From assembly GCA_024233215.1 (NCBI GenBank), contig JACKPW010000021.1, forward strand, positions 1 to 64,000: DNA of 64,000 bases, read 5' to 3'. Every line of letters begins with the position of its first letter. Position 1 is the first letter of the stretch. Positions 43,478-52,509 of this stretch are shown here, piece after piece. A model generated the notes under the pieces. The model did not search any database. It had not been told where the DNA came from and saw only the letters and a list, made by a program, of their open reading frames with translations. Both the position numbers and the translations under genes were made by a program. This stretch comes from Verrucomicrobiales bacterium. GTDB taxonomy: Bacteria > Verrucomicrobiota > Verrucomicrobiia > Limisphaerales > J093.

Positions 43478-43753
43478 GGGCGAAAACTACCCTGAAGGCG
43501 GGCAAAAGGCCACGGAAAACTGCCTCAAAGGATCATCAGAAATGCCGGTACGGCATCCGCCCCCGGTCCCCGAATGCCACCCCCGGTCCGGGCGAAAAGC
43601 ACACCGGCCCGAGGCGCGGCCTTCTGCCTCCGCCGGATCGCCGGTCACCCCTCCGCACAGCATCCGCACATCCCGAAGCCCCCCCGACTGGCAAACCACG
43701 CTCCAGCGGCCCCGGAGGTCCCCGCCGCCCGGGGAGGTACAGATCCTCGGGGT

Positions 43754-44221
43754 CTAGTCCTGAAAGCGCCGGTTGTAGCCCCGGCCGAAGAACCCCAGCG
43801 CCATCACCCCCAGGAGCAGCGCCCCGGCCAATCCCACGAGCAGCAACGGAAGCAGGTTCGAACTGGAACGGGGCGCCCCGTAATCGTCGTCGGTGGGCGC
43901 CTGGAGGTTTTCCTCAACCACGTTGGCGGGAGGCGGTTTCGTCCAGGTCTGCAGCGGTTCCCCAAAGGCACCCTCCGTCCGGTTCGTCTCCTCCGCGTCG
44001 GAGGAAAGGAGTTGCGGAACCTCCGATCCCGAACCCTGCGAAGTGTCGGGAGCCGCGTCGTAGAGAGTCATTCCCACCTCCGGTGGAGCGGGCAGATCCT
44101 GCCCGATGGCAGGCACAACGGAGCACAACAACCCCGCCAGGAGCAGCGCCCCGGAACAGCAGGAGACCCGGGGCAGTCCTGCCAGGCAGGACCCGATAGT
44201 CGGATGGGTGCCAGTCTTCAT
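43754..44221 (-). CDS. Secreted or membrane-anchored hypothetical protein
   Basis: The ATG at 44221 (MKTGTHPTIGSC) is preceded by AGAGGG with a 4-base spacer, giving 155 residues; the 27 codons upstream are not needed. A signal-like segment (about 17-40, with CCSGALLLAGLLCSVVPAIG) is followed by a polar disordered region (about 42-115), and a C-terminal membrane helix (NLLPLLLVGLAGALLLGVMA) ends in a basic tail NRRF. This layout is reminiscent of C-terminally sorted surface proteins, but no PEP or LPXTG motif is present. The function is unknown. Confidence 0.6.
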   Translation of the reverse strand: MKTGTHPTIGSCLAGLPRVSCCSGALLLAGLLCSVVPAIGQDLPAPPEVGMTLYDAAPDTSQGSGSEVPQLLSSDAEETNRTEGAFGEPLQTWTKPPPANVVEENLQAPTDDDYGAPRSSSNLLPLLLVGLAGALLLGVMALGFFGRGYNRRFQD

Positions 44222-44288
44222 AAGACCCTCTTTTTCTCTTTCGTCCAGCTTGCGGATAATCCTACCAACCGACACCTCCTTGGCGAGC

Positions 44289-44316
44289 AAAAAACCGGGC
44301 ATGCCAACCCGCCCGG
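44289..44316 (-). terminator. Rho-independent terminator of the sugar porter gene
   Basis: On the minus strand: CCGGGC, a 10-base loop, GCCCGG, then TTTTTTG. It starts 4 bases after the TGA of the sugar porter gene (44321) and ends about 70 bases before the next gene on the same strand. Good terminator geometry. Confidence 0.85.
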
Positions 44317-44320
44317 CCGA

Positions 44321-45802
44321 TCACTCGATGCCGAGCTTCTTCTGGATTTCCTCCAGCGGCACCCCCTTGGTTTCGGGCATCACCACCAGCACCCAGACCA
44401 GCTGCCCCACCATCATCAAGGTGTACAGGGCGAAGATGGCGCCCCCCCCGAACTTGCCCACCACCATGGGAAAGGTCTGGGAGATGAGGGCCGCAAAGAT
44501 CCAGTGGGTGAACGAACCCAGCGCCTGCCCGCGAGCGCGAACGCGATTGGGGAACACCTCGCTGATGAACACCCAGATCACCGCGCCCTGACCGAAGGCA
44601 TGCGAGGCGATGAACACCACGAGTGCCATCAAGACATACTTGCCGCCCACCGCCGCGGGCGGCAGCAGGCTCTGCAGCGTGGCCTTCAGACCGTCCACCG
44701 TTTCCGCGCTCACACCCGACTTCTGGGCCTCGGCCACCGCCTTCATGGCGTCGCTCACCGCCGCGAACTCGCCGCTGTAGGTGAAGAAGGCCCACGTGGT
44801 CACGCCGAGGCTGAGGATGTAGCCGATGGACCCCACGATCATCAGCTTCTTCCGACCCAACCGGTCGATCACGAACAACGCCAGAATCGTGAACCCCAAG
44901 TTCGCCACCCCCAGCAAGACCGGTTGCAGCGCCGCCATCTGTTCGCTCGCGCCCGCCATCCGAAAAATGGTGGTGGCGTAGTAAAGCACCGCGTTGATTC
45001 CCGAGGCCTGGTTGAAGAAGGCAATCATGAACGCCAGGAGGATCGGGGTGAGATACTTGCGACAATAGAACGGTTCATTGGCCCGATGATGTTCCAGATC
45101 CAGTGACTCCCGGATGGCGGCGAGCTCACGGTCCACCTGGGCCGGATCCGGATCCAGCCTTGCCAGCACGGCCCGCGCCTCCTCGTTGCGACCTCTCGCG
45201 GCCAGCCATCGGGGACTGTACGGCGTGCCAAACAGCAGCAGGAAGAACGCTGCCGCCGGAAAGGCCTCCACCCCGAACATCCAGCGCCACTCGGTCGCTC
45301 CCAGCTTGAGCTGGGTGATGATGTAGTTCGACAGGAAGGCCAGGAGGATGCCGAACACAATGTTGAACTGCGCCAGCGCCACCAACCGCCCGCGGGACGG
45401 CGCCGGGGAAATCTCCGCGATGTACATCGGTGACACCACCGACGCCCCACCCACTCCCAGCCCCCCGATGAACCGGAAGATCAGGAACGAATACCAATCC
45501 CACGCCAGGGCACTGCCCACCGCCGAAACGAAATAAAGCACCCCCAGCACCTTCAGCATGTCGCGACGGCCGATCCGGTCGGTGGGCCAGCCCACCAGAA
45601 TCGAGCCGATGATCGTGCCGATGAGCGCACTCGCCACGGTGAATCCGAGCCGGGCATCGCTCAAATCCCACAGCGCCTTGAGGGTGTCGTTCGCGCCGGA
45701 AATGACGGCGGTATCAAAGCCGAACAACAACCCGCCCAGCGCCGCGACGATGGAACTGCGCCACAGAAACGCCCGGGCGGATGCCGAGGAAGTGCTTGTC
45801 AT
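44321..45802 (-). CDS. Sugar porter family MFS transporter
   Basis: This 493-residue, 12-helix major facilitator of the sugar porter (XylE/GLUT-like) group imports sugars with protons. Family signatures are GGLLFGFDTAVISGA near the N-terminus, GWPTDRIGRRDMLK (loop 2-3), FRFIGGLGVGGASVVSPMYIAEISP, FNQASGINAVLYY (helix 7), DRLGRKKLMIVG, and VMPETKGVPLEE at the C-terminus. An insertion of about 35 residues (AAVSDAMKAVAEAQKSGVSA...) lies between helices 9 and 10. It is followed by a clear terminator. The neighbouring Gfo/Idh/MocA gene upstream on the same strand (150 bp gap) may process the imported sugar. Confidence 0.95.
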   Translation of the reverse strand: MTSTSSASARAFLWRSSIVAALGGLLFGFDTAVISGANDTLKALWDLSDARLGFTVASALIGTIIGSILVGWPTDRIGRRDMLKVLGVLYFVSAVGSALAWDWYSFLIFRFIGGLGVGGASVVSPMYIAEISPAPSRGRLVALAQFNIVFGILLAFLSNYIITQLKLGATEWRWMFGVEAFPAAAFFLLLFGTPYSPRWLAARGRNEEARAVLARLDPDPAQVDRELAAIRESLDLEHHRANEPFYCRKYLTPILLAFMIAFFNQASGINAVLYYATTIFRMAGASEQMAALQPVLLGVANLGFTILALFVIDRLGRKKLMIVGSIGYILSLGVTTWAFFTYSGEFAAVSDAMKAVAEAQKSGVSAETVDGLKATLQSLLPPAAVGGKYVLMALVVFIASHAFGQGAVIWVFISEVFPNRVRARGQALGSFTHWIFAALISQTFPMVVGKFGGGAIFALYTLMMVGQLVWVLVVMPETKGVPLEEIQKKLGIE

Positions 45803-45879
45803 GGGGCGGCATCCTGCAATCCCGCCGCCCGCCTGTCACGCCGATTGAGCGGCGCCAAGTCACAGGGCGGCTGAAGGAC

Positions 45880-45917
45880 GAGGATGGAGAATGGGCACGG
45901 CGCCATCCTCCATCCTC
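45880..45917. repeat. Intergenic hairpin of GAGGATGGA type
   Basis: GAGGATGGAGAATGG (45880-45894) faces CCATCCTCCATCCTC (45903-45917), 14 of 15 positions paired with an 8-base loop. It lies between the Gfo/Idh/MocA and sugar porter genes. No T-tract follows on the minus strand. I infer a dispersed repeat; a processing or attenuation role is possible. Confidence 0.55.
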
Positions 45918-45954
45918 GACCCTCCATCCCCGAAATCGACCGGGCGACACCGCC

Positions 45955-47352
45955 TCAAAACCCCTCCATCCCCCAGCCCGCCCGGTACTTCCGGCGCAGC
46001 AGCGCGTCGGCCACCGCCGAGTTGGGCACGGTCAACCGCTTCGCATCCCATTCCAACTCCGTGTCAGGCACCCGCACCGCCACCGTTCCCAACAGGATCG
46101 CCTCGGTCATGGGGCCGGTCTGGGCAAAGTGGCACTCGCACATCTCGCCACCCAGGCAGGCATCGGCGAAATGGTGGTAGTGGTTGCGCACCTCCAGTTT
46201 CGGCCGGCGGACATCCGCAAACCGCGCCTCCGGCAGCAACTGCGGCGTGCCGTCGAGCCCGTTCAACAACGCGCCCTCGGTACCGATGATCATCGCGGAT
46301 TCCGTGGGGTAATCCTCCACCCCATACAGTTCCCGGACGTGTTTTGGCGGGTAGAATTCCCCATCCGCCCATTCCACCGTCCAGTCCTCGCCACCGGTGA
46401 GGTCGTTCCCCGGAAACGTCCAGGTGATCAGGTTCCCCTGGGGCCACGTGTCCGCGCGCCGGGCCGGTGAGTCCTTCCAGGAAGCCTGCACCTCCGCCCG
46501 AACGGATTTCGGCGGCTGCATCTTCAATCCCTTCCACACCGCGTCGAAAATGTGGCAGCCGATGTCGCCGGACCAACCGGTGCCGAAGTCCTGCCACGCC
46601 CGCCATTTCACGGGGTGATAGATGCCCGGCGCATAGGGACGTTCCGGCGCGGTCCCCAGCCAGAGATCCCAGGCCAGCGACTCGGGCGGCGGTTCACCCG
46701 GCACCGGACGTGGCCCCGGCAACCGGTAATTCTCCACCGCCCCGGGACGGTTGGCACACAGATAGGCCTTCTTGACCTGCCCGATGCGCCCCTGCCGGAG
46801 CCACTCCACCGTGGTCCGGTCGCCGAAGCCCGACGCCAACTGCGTGCCAAGTTGGGTCACCACGCCCTTGGCCTTCGCGGCCTCGGTCAGCGCACGCACC
46901 TCGGCCACGTCGTGACACATCGGTTTCTGACAATAGACGTGCTTGCCGCGGTCGATGGCGGACCGTGCGATGGCATAGTGCATGTGATCGGGCACCGCCA
47001 GGTTGACCGAATCGATCTTGTCCGCCTCCGCCTCCAGCAATTCCCGCCAGTCACGGTAACGCCGTGCCTTCGGGGCCGCCTCCGCCGCCTTGGCCAGGTG
47101 ATTGGCGTCAACGTCGCAAATCGCCAGCACGTCGGTGCGTCCGTGCTGAAGGAAGTTGTTCAGGTCGTTCCAGCCCATGCCCCCCACGCCGATGCAGGCA
47201 TGCTGCAACCGGGAGTTGGGGGAAGCCGCCCGAAGCCACGTGGGGCCGGTCAGCGCGGCGAGCGCCGTGGCGGTGCCGGTTTGGGCGAGGAAGCGACGAC
47301 GCGAAAGTCCGGAAGACCGGAAGGTCATGGCGTTTGCGGGCTTGTTCTGCAT
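45955..47352 (-). CDS. Tat-exported Gfo/Idh/MocA family oxidoreductase
   Basis: This 465-residue protein has a Tat signal (SRRRFLAQTGTATALAALTG, preceded by MTFRSSGL; starts at 47352 and 47328 are both possible). It has the Rossmann motif ACIGVGGMGWNDLNNFL, AICDVDANHL, the active-site segment GKHVYCQKPMCHDVAEVRAL (the EKP motif is QKP here) and CHIFDAVWKGLKM in the C-terminal domain. It differs from the paralogue at 28572-29846 and belongs to the group typical of Verrucomicrobia/Planctomycetes sugar loci. It probably acts on sugars or glycosides in the periplasm. It lies upstream of the sugar porter on the same strand. Confidence 0.92.
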   Translation of the reverse strand: MQNKPANAMTFRSSGLSRRRFLAQTGTATALAALTGPTWLRAASPNSRLQHACIGVGGMGWNDLNNFLQHGRTDVLAICDVDANHLAKAAEAAPKARRYRDWRELLEAEADKIDSVNLAVPDHMHYAIARSAIDRGKHVYCQKPMCHDVAEVRALTEAAKAKGVVTQLGTQLASGFGDRTTVEWLRQGRIGQVKKAYLCANRPGAVENYRLPGPRPVPGEPPPESLAWDLWLGTAPERPYAPGIYHPVKWRAWQDFGTGWSGDIGCHIFDAVWKGLKMQPPKSVRAEVQASWKDSPARRADTWPQGNLITWTFPGNDLTGGEDWTVEWADGEFYPPKHVRELYGVEDYPTESAMIIGTEGALLNGLDGTPQLLPEARFADVRRPKLEVRNHYHHFADACLGGEMCECHFAQTGPMTEAILLGTVAVRVPDTELEWDAKRLTVPNSAVADALLRRKYRAGWGMEGF

Positions 47353-47449
47353 GCCCTCCGTCTAGCATCCGGGCAAGGGGATGCAAGTTGTTTTGGTGGG
47401 GTCTCAGAAGTCCCCGGCGGAGGGGCGACGGCCCATCGCCACGATGAGA

Positions 47450-48394
47450 CTACGCCGTGTCCACGGTCCCGGGACGGGCCGTCCCCACGCCGCCTTCGGA
47501 TCTCGGGTTACGGATTTGGGCGCCCCCGGGATCACGGGCCCCGGAGGACTCTGGCTGCCGGTCCCGCAACCGGTTCAGGGCCTCCTCCGCATCGCCGCCC
47601 CGGCACTCCAACTCGAACAGGACGGACCTCCGCTCGTCGGCACCGCACCTCGGATCCGAATGGAGTTGTTCGAAGAGGGGCACGAGATGCTGATTCAAAA
47701 GATGATCCTCCCTCAGCCAGTAGAGCTCGTGGGTTCGAAGCAAGTGGAGCGGGTTCTGTTGCGCCAAACGCTGACAGGTCTCCACCAGGAGATTCGTTTG
47801 ACCGTCAATGAAATACGCCACCACCGCCGCGCGCAGGCTCAGGTAATCGCGGGCATAATGCGTGAGGAAGGGGATCGCCGTCCGACTGGCACCGCTGACC
47901 TCGCCCAGTGTGTCCAGCAATTCCGTGGTATCCACGTAGTGAAGCTGGGGACAATGCTCCAGACAGTCGATCAGGTCAGGGACGGCGGCCTGCGCGTTGG
48001 TTCCCATCATGGAAAGCAGCCGTGCCGCCTGCGAATGCCTGCTCGCACAGTTGTCCGCGAAGTCGTCGATCCCCAACCAGCGGTTGAGCCTGGGGTGACG
48101 GCTGCCCAACGCCAGCAGGTGGTCGAAGGACAGGAATGGAAGGCGATGGCAGGCGTCGTGCAGGCCCTTGCGGACGATCAACGGTACGGCCCGCACGCCG
48201 ATTTGCCGCACCGCCTCGGAAGCCTCGGACCGTGAGTCTGCCCGCAATGCCTGTTCCACCAAGCCGGCGGTGCGCCGGCTGAGCAGGTATGGCCAGTGAT
48301 CCCTCTGGCCAGGCAACACCCACCCGGCCCCGGCCACCACAAGCACGCCGGTGGCGATGAGTCTTCCCCGACGCTTCAAGCCACGTAACGGCAT
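47450..48394 (-). CDS. HEAT-like membrane-anchored hypothetical protein with a repeat-encoded tail
   Basis: The ATG at 48394 (MPLRGLKRRGRLIATG) gives 314 residues with a basic N-terminus and one membrane segment (about 11-26). Helical, HEAT-like pairs follow (SQAARLLSMMGTNAQAAVPD, DTLGEVSGASRTAIPFL). The last 28 or so residues (GARDPGGAQIRNPRSEGGVG...) are encoded by the dispersed CTTCGGAT-type repeat and the GGGACGGGCCGTCCC palindrome. The original stop has probably been lost or the repeat has invaded the 3' end. The function is unknown. Transcribed divergently from addB, 120 bp apart. Confidence 0.65.
   Translation of the reverse strand: MPLRGLKRRGRLIATGVLVVAGAGWVLPGQRDHWPYLLSRRTAGLVEQALRADSRSEASEAVRQIGVRAVPLIVRKGLHDACHRLPFLSFDHLLALGSRHPRLNRWLGIDDFADNCASRHSQAARLLSMMGTNAQAAVPDLIDCLEHCPQLHYVDTTELLDTLGEVSGASRTAIPFLTHYARDYLSLRAAVVAYFIDGQTNLLVETCQRLAQQNPLHLLRTHELYWLREDHLLNQHLVPLFEQLHSDPRCGADERRSVLFELECRGGDAEEALNRLRDRQPESSGARDPGGAQIRNPRSEGGVGTARPGTVDTA
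47463..47521. repeat. GGGACGGGCCGTCCC palindrome (copy 2) plus CTTCGGAT-type repeat inside a gene end
   Basis: Bases 47468-47486 repeat CCCGGGACGGGCCGTCCCC from 18649-18667. Bases 47491-47520 hold GCCTTCGGATCTCGGGTTAC and on, related to the array at 25094-25155. Both lie within the last codons of the HEAT-like gene. Confidence 0.6.
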
Positions 48395-48514
48395 CGCAGA
48401 AGCCACGTAGTAACCAGACGGCCGATGGGCTGGCGAGCACGGAAATGCGGGTCCAGGGCGCCCCCCTGCCGCTTTTGCGTTGCCGTGTGAGCCTGGGAAC
48501 CACCACCCTGCCGC

Positions 48515-51500
48515 GTGATCGCGCGCTTTCTTCTCGGCCCCGCCGGCAGCGGCAAGACGCACCGCTGTCTGGAGGAAGTCCGCGCCGCACTGAGGGGCTC
48601 ACCCAACGGTCCCGAACTGCTTTTCGTCGCCCCCAAACAGGCCACGTTTCAACTCGAACGCCAGTTGCTCGACGACCCCGCCCTGCCCGGCTACAGCCGT
48701 CTGCGCATCGTTTCCTTCGATCGCCTGGCCGAATGGGCGCTCGACCAATTGAATCGCGTCCCGCCACCGCGACTCGGGGAATCCGGCCGGTTGATGGTGC
48801 TGCGGGCCCTGCTCGCACGGCATCGGCCGGCTTTGAAGTTGTTCCACGCGTCCGCCCGGCTGCCGGGATTTGCGCGCGAACTCAGCGGCACGCTGCGCGA
48901 ACTGCGCCAACACCGCCTGGGGGTCGGGTCCCTGCGTCGACTGGCACGCACGACGAAGCACCGCAACGCCCTGGCGGGCAAGCTGGAGGATCTCGCGCTG
49001 CTTGCGGAGGCCTATGACCAGTGGCTTGAGGAACAACACGTCCACGACGACCAGGCCCTGCTCGACGCCGCCACCGCAGCCCTCTGCCAACATCGACACC
49101 CCCCCTCGGCTGCAGACGTCCCCCTGGATGTCGCCGGCCTCTGGCTGGACGGTTTTGCGGAGATGACGCCGCAGGAACAGGAACTGCTCACGGCGATGCT
49201 CCCGTTCTGCCGGCAGGCCACCCTGGCGTTCTGTCTGGAAGATCTCCCGACGGACACGCCCCCATGGCTTTCAACCTGGGGCCTGGTGGGCCGGACCTGT
49301 CACGCCCTTCATCAAAGGCTCGCCGGCCATCGCGATATCGATCTCGAAATCGTCCGACTCGAACGCGCCCCGGCGCGCAGCCGGTTCACTGCCGCGCCTG
49401 CGCTGGCGCACCTCGAAACCCACTGGTCGCGCCCCTTGCCCTTCGAAGGGAAGCCAGGAAACGCTGTGAGCCTCCGCACCTGCGCCACGCCCCAGGCGGA
49501 GGTGGTGGACGCGGCCCGGACCATTCGCGAGTTCGTGCGGGGAGGCGGACGTTACCGGGAAACGGCGGTGATCATGCGCGCGCTGGCGCCTTACCAGGAC
49601 ACCCTGCGCCGGGTGTTTCAGCGTTATGACATCCCCTTCTTCCTGGACGCCCGCGAGTCCGTCGCGCATCACCCGTTGGCGGAACTGACCCGGGCCGCCG
49701 CACGCCTCCTGACCCACGGCTGGCACCACGACGACTGGTTTGCCGCGTTGAAGACCGGTCTGCTGCCGGTGAACGAAGCCGACGTGGACGCCCTGGAGAA
49801 CGAGGCTCTTGCCCGGGGTTGGGGGGGCGAGCGATGGCTGGAACCGCTGCGTTGCCCCGAGGATCCGGACCTGGCCAGTCGCCTGGAGAAAGTCCGCCGC
49901 CGCGGTGTGCTGCCGTTCCTCCGGTTGCAGAAGCACCTGCGTCCGGGAGGCAGTCCCACGGGACGTGAACTCGCGGTTGCGTTGCATGCATTCTGGCGCG
50001 GCCTGCGAGTGGATCAGACCCTGGAAGCGTGGGCCGAAGGCGCCACCGCCCGGGCGGACGCATTGGAGGGACGCACCCGACCGCAGGTGCATCGCTCCGT
50101 GCTCGACCAGATGCTGGACTGGCTTCGCGACCTGGCCAAGGCCTTCCCCGCCGAGGCCCTCCCGCTGCGCGACTGGCTGCCCATCATCGAGGCCGGTCTG
50201 GCCGGTCTGTCAGTCGGCGTCATTCCCCCGGCATTGGATCAGGTCCTCGTCGGTGCCATCGACCGCTCGCGCAATCCCGACCTCCGACTGGCCGTCGTGC
50301 TCGGGTTGAACGAGGGCGTCTTCCCCGCCACGCCTCCGCCCGCCCAACTGCTCAATGAAAACGACCGCGCCGCGCTGACCGAGGAAGGCGTGGCGCTCGG
50401 GCCGGACCGACGTTGGCGGCTGGGTCGCGAACGCTACTACGGTTACATCGCCTGCACCCGCGCCCGGGAACGACTGGTCCTGACCTGCGCCCGCCAGGAC
50501 GCCCAGGGTCGGGAACTGAACCCCTCGCCGTTCTTCTCCCTGATTGAAAGGCTCTTCCCCACCCGGTCCGACGACGGAATCGAAACCGCCGAAGACTGGC
50601 GGGCGACCTCGCATCCCGCGGAACTGGCGGTGCCGGTGTTGCGGGTGCTCACCACCGGCGGTCAGGGGTCGTCCGAGACCCTGTTGAACGTGCCGGAGTT
50701 TGCCGGTCTGCAGGAGCTGGCAGGAGTGCTTCGGGATCCCGAAGCGCAAACCGGCCTGCTGCCGGAGGTGGCAAAAGGGCTCTACGGTCCGCGGCAACTG
50801 CGCCTTTCAGTCAGCGCCATTGAGGAGTTCGCATCGTGTTCGTTCCGGTTCCTGGTCTCCCGCGGTCTGCGCGCGGCAGAGCGCCGCACCTTCGAGGCGG
50901 ACGCCCGACGTCGCGGGAGCTTCAGTCATGAGGTGCTGGCGCGCTACCACGCCAAGGTGAAGGAGGACGGCCGGGAATGGCGCGATCTCGCCGAGGACGA
51001 ATCCCGTCTCCTGTTGCAGGAGGTGGCTGCCACGGTCGCGCGGGAGTTCGAGCACGGCCTGCTCGCCGCCGCTCCACGCACGAAGTTCACCGCGGAACAA
51101 ATCACCCGACAGCTGAGCGAGTTCATCGGCGTCCTCACCGGCTGGCTGCGCGGGAGCTACGCGCTGACTCCGCTGGCGGCGGAACTCGCCTTTGGCGGCC
51201 GGGAATCACCGCTCCCTGCCTGGACCCTGCCGCTCGGTCATGACCGGGAACTCACGATCAGCGGCAAGATCGATCGCATCGACGTGCTCACGGATCCCTC
51301 GAATGCCGAACGGCTCGTGGTGATCATGGATTACAAGTCCTCGGCACGGAAGATGGACGCGATGCTGGTGGACGCCGGAGTGGACATCCAACTTCCGGCC
51401 TATCTGCTCGCCCTGGAACACCTCGCGCCGGAATCCAGTCTGATCGGTTCCGGACCGATGCGGGGGATTGGGATGTTTTTTGTGGGACTGCGACCGGAGA

Positions 51501-51880
51501 CCGCCTCGACCCGCTCCCGTGACGAAACCCCGGACAAACTGGCGCTCGCCCGGCGCAAGGCCTGGCAGCACCGGGGTCGCTACGACCGCGACGCCGTTCG
51601 GTGGCTGGACGGAAGCGGGGAGAAGCCGGGGTCCGGCCAGTTTGCCGGCGGGCGGGCGGCCGACCCACTGTCGCGGGCGGATTTCCGGGCCCTGCTGGAA
51701 GCGGTGGAAGCCCGTCTGACCGCGCTGGCCGGGGCAATTCTCGACGGCAGGACGGCCGTGGATCCGTATGTTCATCGCGGTCGCAGCGCCTGCGACCTCT
51801 GTGCCTGCGCGTCCATCTGCCGCATCGATCCGTGGACGCACCGGTATCGACGCCTGGACGGTGCCGCCCAGGCCCAGTGA
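48515..51880 (+). CDS. addB: AddB-like ATP-dependent helicase/nuclease subunit B
   Basis: This 1121-residue protein starts at GTG 48515. An N-terminal helicase-like domain has Walker A LLGPAGSGKTH (7-17). The middle resembles the inactivated UvrD-like body of AddB (KLEDLALLAEAYDQWLEE; TAVIMRALAPYQDTLRRVF). The C-terminal PD-(D/E)XK nuclease has VVIMDYKSSARKMDA as the D-x-K core. The iron-sulphur cysteines appear as one Cys before the nuclease (FASCSFRFLV) and three at the end (ACDLCACASICR), as in AddB. AddAB processes double-strand ends to Chi for RecA. addA normally adjoins addB but is absent here. The TGA stop lies at the left end of an inverted-repeat element (51874-52036). Confidence 0.92.
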   Translation: MIARFLLGPAGSGKTHRCLEEVRAALRGSPNGPELLFVAPKQATFQLERQLLDDPALPGYSRLRIVSFDRLAEWALDQLNRVPPPRLGESGRLMVLRALLARHRPALKLFHASARLPGFARELSGTLRELRQHRLGVGSLRRLARTTKHRNALAGKLEDLALLAEAYDQWLEEQHVHDDQALLDAATAALCQHRHPPSAADVPLDVAGLWLDGFAEMTPQEQELLTAMLPFCRQATLAFCLEDLPTDTPPWLSTWGLVGRTCHALHQRLAGHRDIDLEIVRLERAPARSRFTAAPALAHLETHWSRPLPFEGKPGNAVSLRTCATPQAEVVDAARTIREFVRGGGRYRETAVIMRALAPYQDTLRRVFQRYDIPFFLDARESVAHHPLAELTRAAARLLTHGWHHDDWFAALKTGLLPVNEADVDALENEALARGWGGERWLEPLRCPEDPDLASRLEKVRRRGVLPFLRLQKHLRPGGSPTGRELAVALHAFWRGLRVDQTLEAWAEGATARADALEGRTRPQVHRSVLDQMLDWLRDLAKAFPAEALPLRDWLPIIEAGLAGLSVGVIPPALDQVLVGAIDRSRNPDLRLAVVLGLNEGVFPATPPPAQLLNENDRAALTEEGVALGPDRRWRLGRERYYGYIACTRARERLVLTCARQDAQGRELNPSPFFSLIERLFPTRSDDGIETAEDWRATSHPAELAVPVLRVLTTGGQGSSETLLNVPEFAGLQELAGVLRDPEAQTGLLPEVAKGLYGPRQLRLSVSAIEEFASCSFRFLVSRGLRAAERRTFEADARRRGSFSHEVLARYHAKVKEDGREWRDLAEDESRLLLQEVAATVAREFEHGLLAAAPRTKFTAEQITRQLSEFIGVLTGWLRGSYALTPLAAELAFGGRESPLPAWTLPLGHDRELTISGKIDRIDVLTDPSNAERLVVIMDYKSSARKMDAMLVDAGVDIQLPAYLLALEHLAPESSLIGSGPMRGIGMFFVGLRPETASTRSRDETPDKLALARRKAWQHRGRYDRDAVRWLDGSGEKPGSGQFAGGRAADPLSRADFRALLEAVEARLTALAGAILDGRTAVDPYVHRGRSACDLCACASICRIDPWTHRYRRLDGAAQAQ

Positions 51881-52036
51881 CAAAGTCAGCGCAAGTCGTT
51901 GGTTCGTAACGCAGATATCTGATCTGCTGTATCGCGGGTATCCGACCCGCAGACCGTGGAGAAGTCCGGACACTCTGCCGAATGGAATTCGGCGATGCAG
52001 CAGATTCGGAACTCTGCGCTACGACTTTGTCACTGG
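51874..52036. repeat. Palindrome-rich intergenic element with terminal inverted repeats
   Basis: CCAGTGACAAAGTC (51874-51887) and GACTTTGTCACTGG (52023-52036) are perfect 14-bp inverted repeats bounding a 163-bp segment. Inside are further palindromes: CAGATATCTGATCTG, GCGGGTATCCGACCCGC, TGCCGAATGGAATTCGGC and CAGATTCGGAACTCTG. There is no transposase and no convincing ORF. The left end overlaps the addB stop codon. I infer a REP/MITE-like dispersed element. Confidence 0.7.
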
Positions 52037-52110
52037 CCCTGCGCTGCCGCCGCCAAAGACGCACCGCAGGCTTGACGGAAGGCGGGCAGTGCTCAAGACA
52101 ATCCCACGTG

Positions 52111-52500
52111 ATGCGGCCATTTCAGATCATCTTCACACCGACCAGCGCCGCCGAACTGGCGCGCATGCCGAAGGAACTCCAACTGGAGATTCTGGGGGAC
52201 TTCCGCGGGCTGCCGAAGGAGGTGGTCAGCACCGAACTCGAACACTTCGGCAAACTGCGGCGCGAGGGCCGGGTCCTCCACCGGTTTCGACTCGGTGATT
52301 ATCGGGTCTATTTCGAGAAACACGATCTCGGCGTGCTGGTCCATCGCATCCTCAGCCGCAACACCCTCAAGGACTTCCTGTTCCGCTCACGACTACCGAC
52401 CGCCGAGGAGGACGCCGCGCTCCAGGACAACCCGAAGTTCTGGGAACTGATCCAGACCGCCCGGGCTGCGCAACCGAACGCCGGGATCAACGCGAACTGA
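52111..52500 (+). CDS. RelE/ParE-like protein without a visible antitoxin
   Basis: I use the ATG at 52111 (MRPFQIIFTPTSAAEL); the upstream frame runs into the repeat element. The 129-residue product has the RelE fold pattern: FQIIFTPTSAAELARMPKEL, then LEHFGKLRREGRVLHRFRLG and DYRVYFEKHDLGVLVHRILS with the usual RVYFE/VHRI strand pair, plus an extra C-terminal helix (ALQDNPKFWELIQTARA). RelE-type toxins cleave ribosome-bound mRNA and are normally paired with a small antitoxin gene; none is seen within 100 bp on this strand. It may be a solitary or domesticated member. Confidence 0.7.
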   Translation: MRPFQIIFTPTSAAELARMPKELQLEILGDFRGLPKEVVSTELEHFGKLRREGRVLHRFRLGDYRVYFEKHDLGVLVHRILSRNTLKDFLFRSRLPTAEEDAALQDNPKFWELIQTARAAQPNAGINAN

Positions 52501-52509
52501 TCCTGGCCC

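Noticed and set aside
51874..52036. An insertion sequence
   Set aside because: Terminal inverted repeats exist, but there is no transposase ORF in the 163 bp; at most a non-autonomous element.
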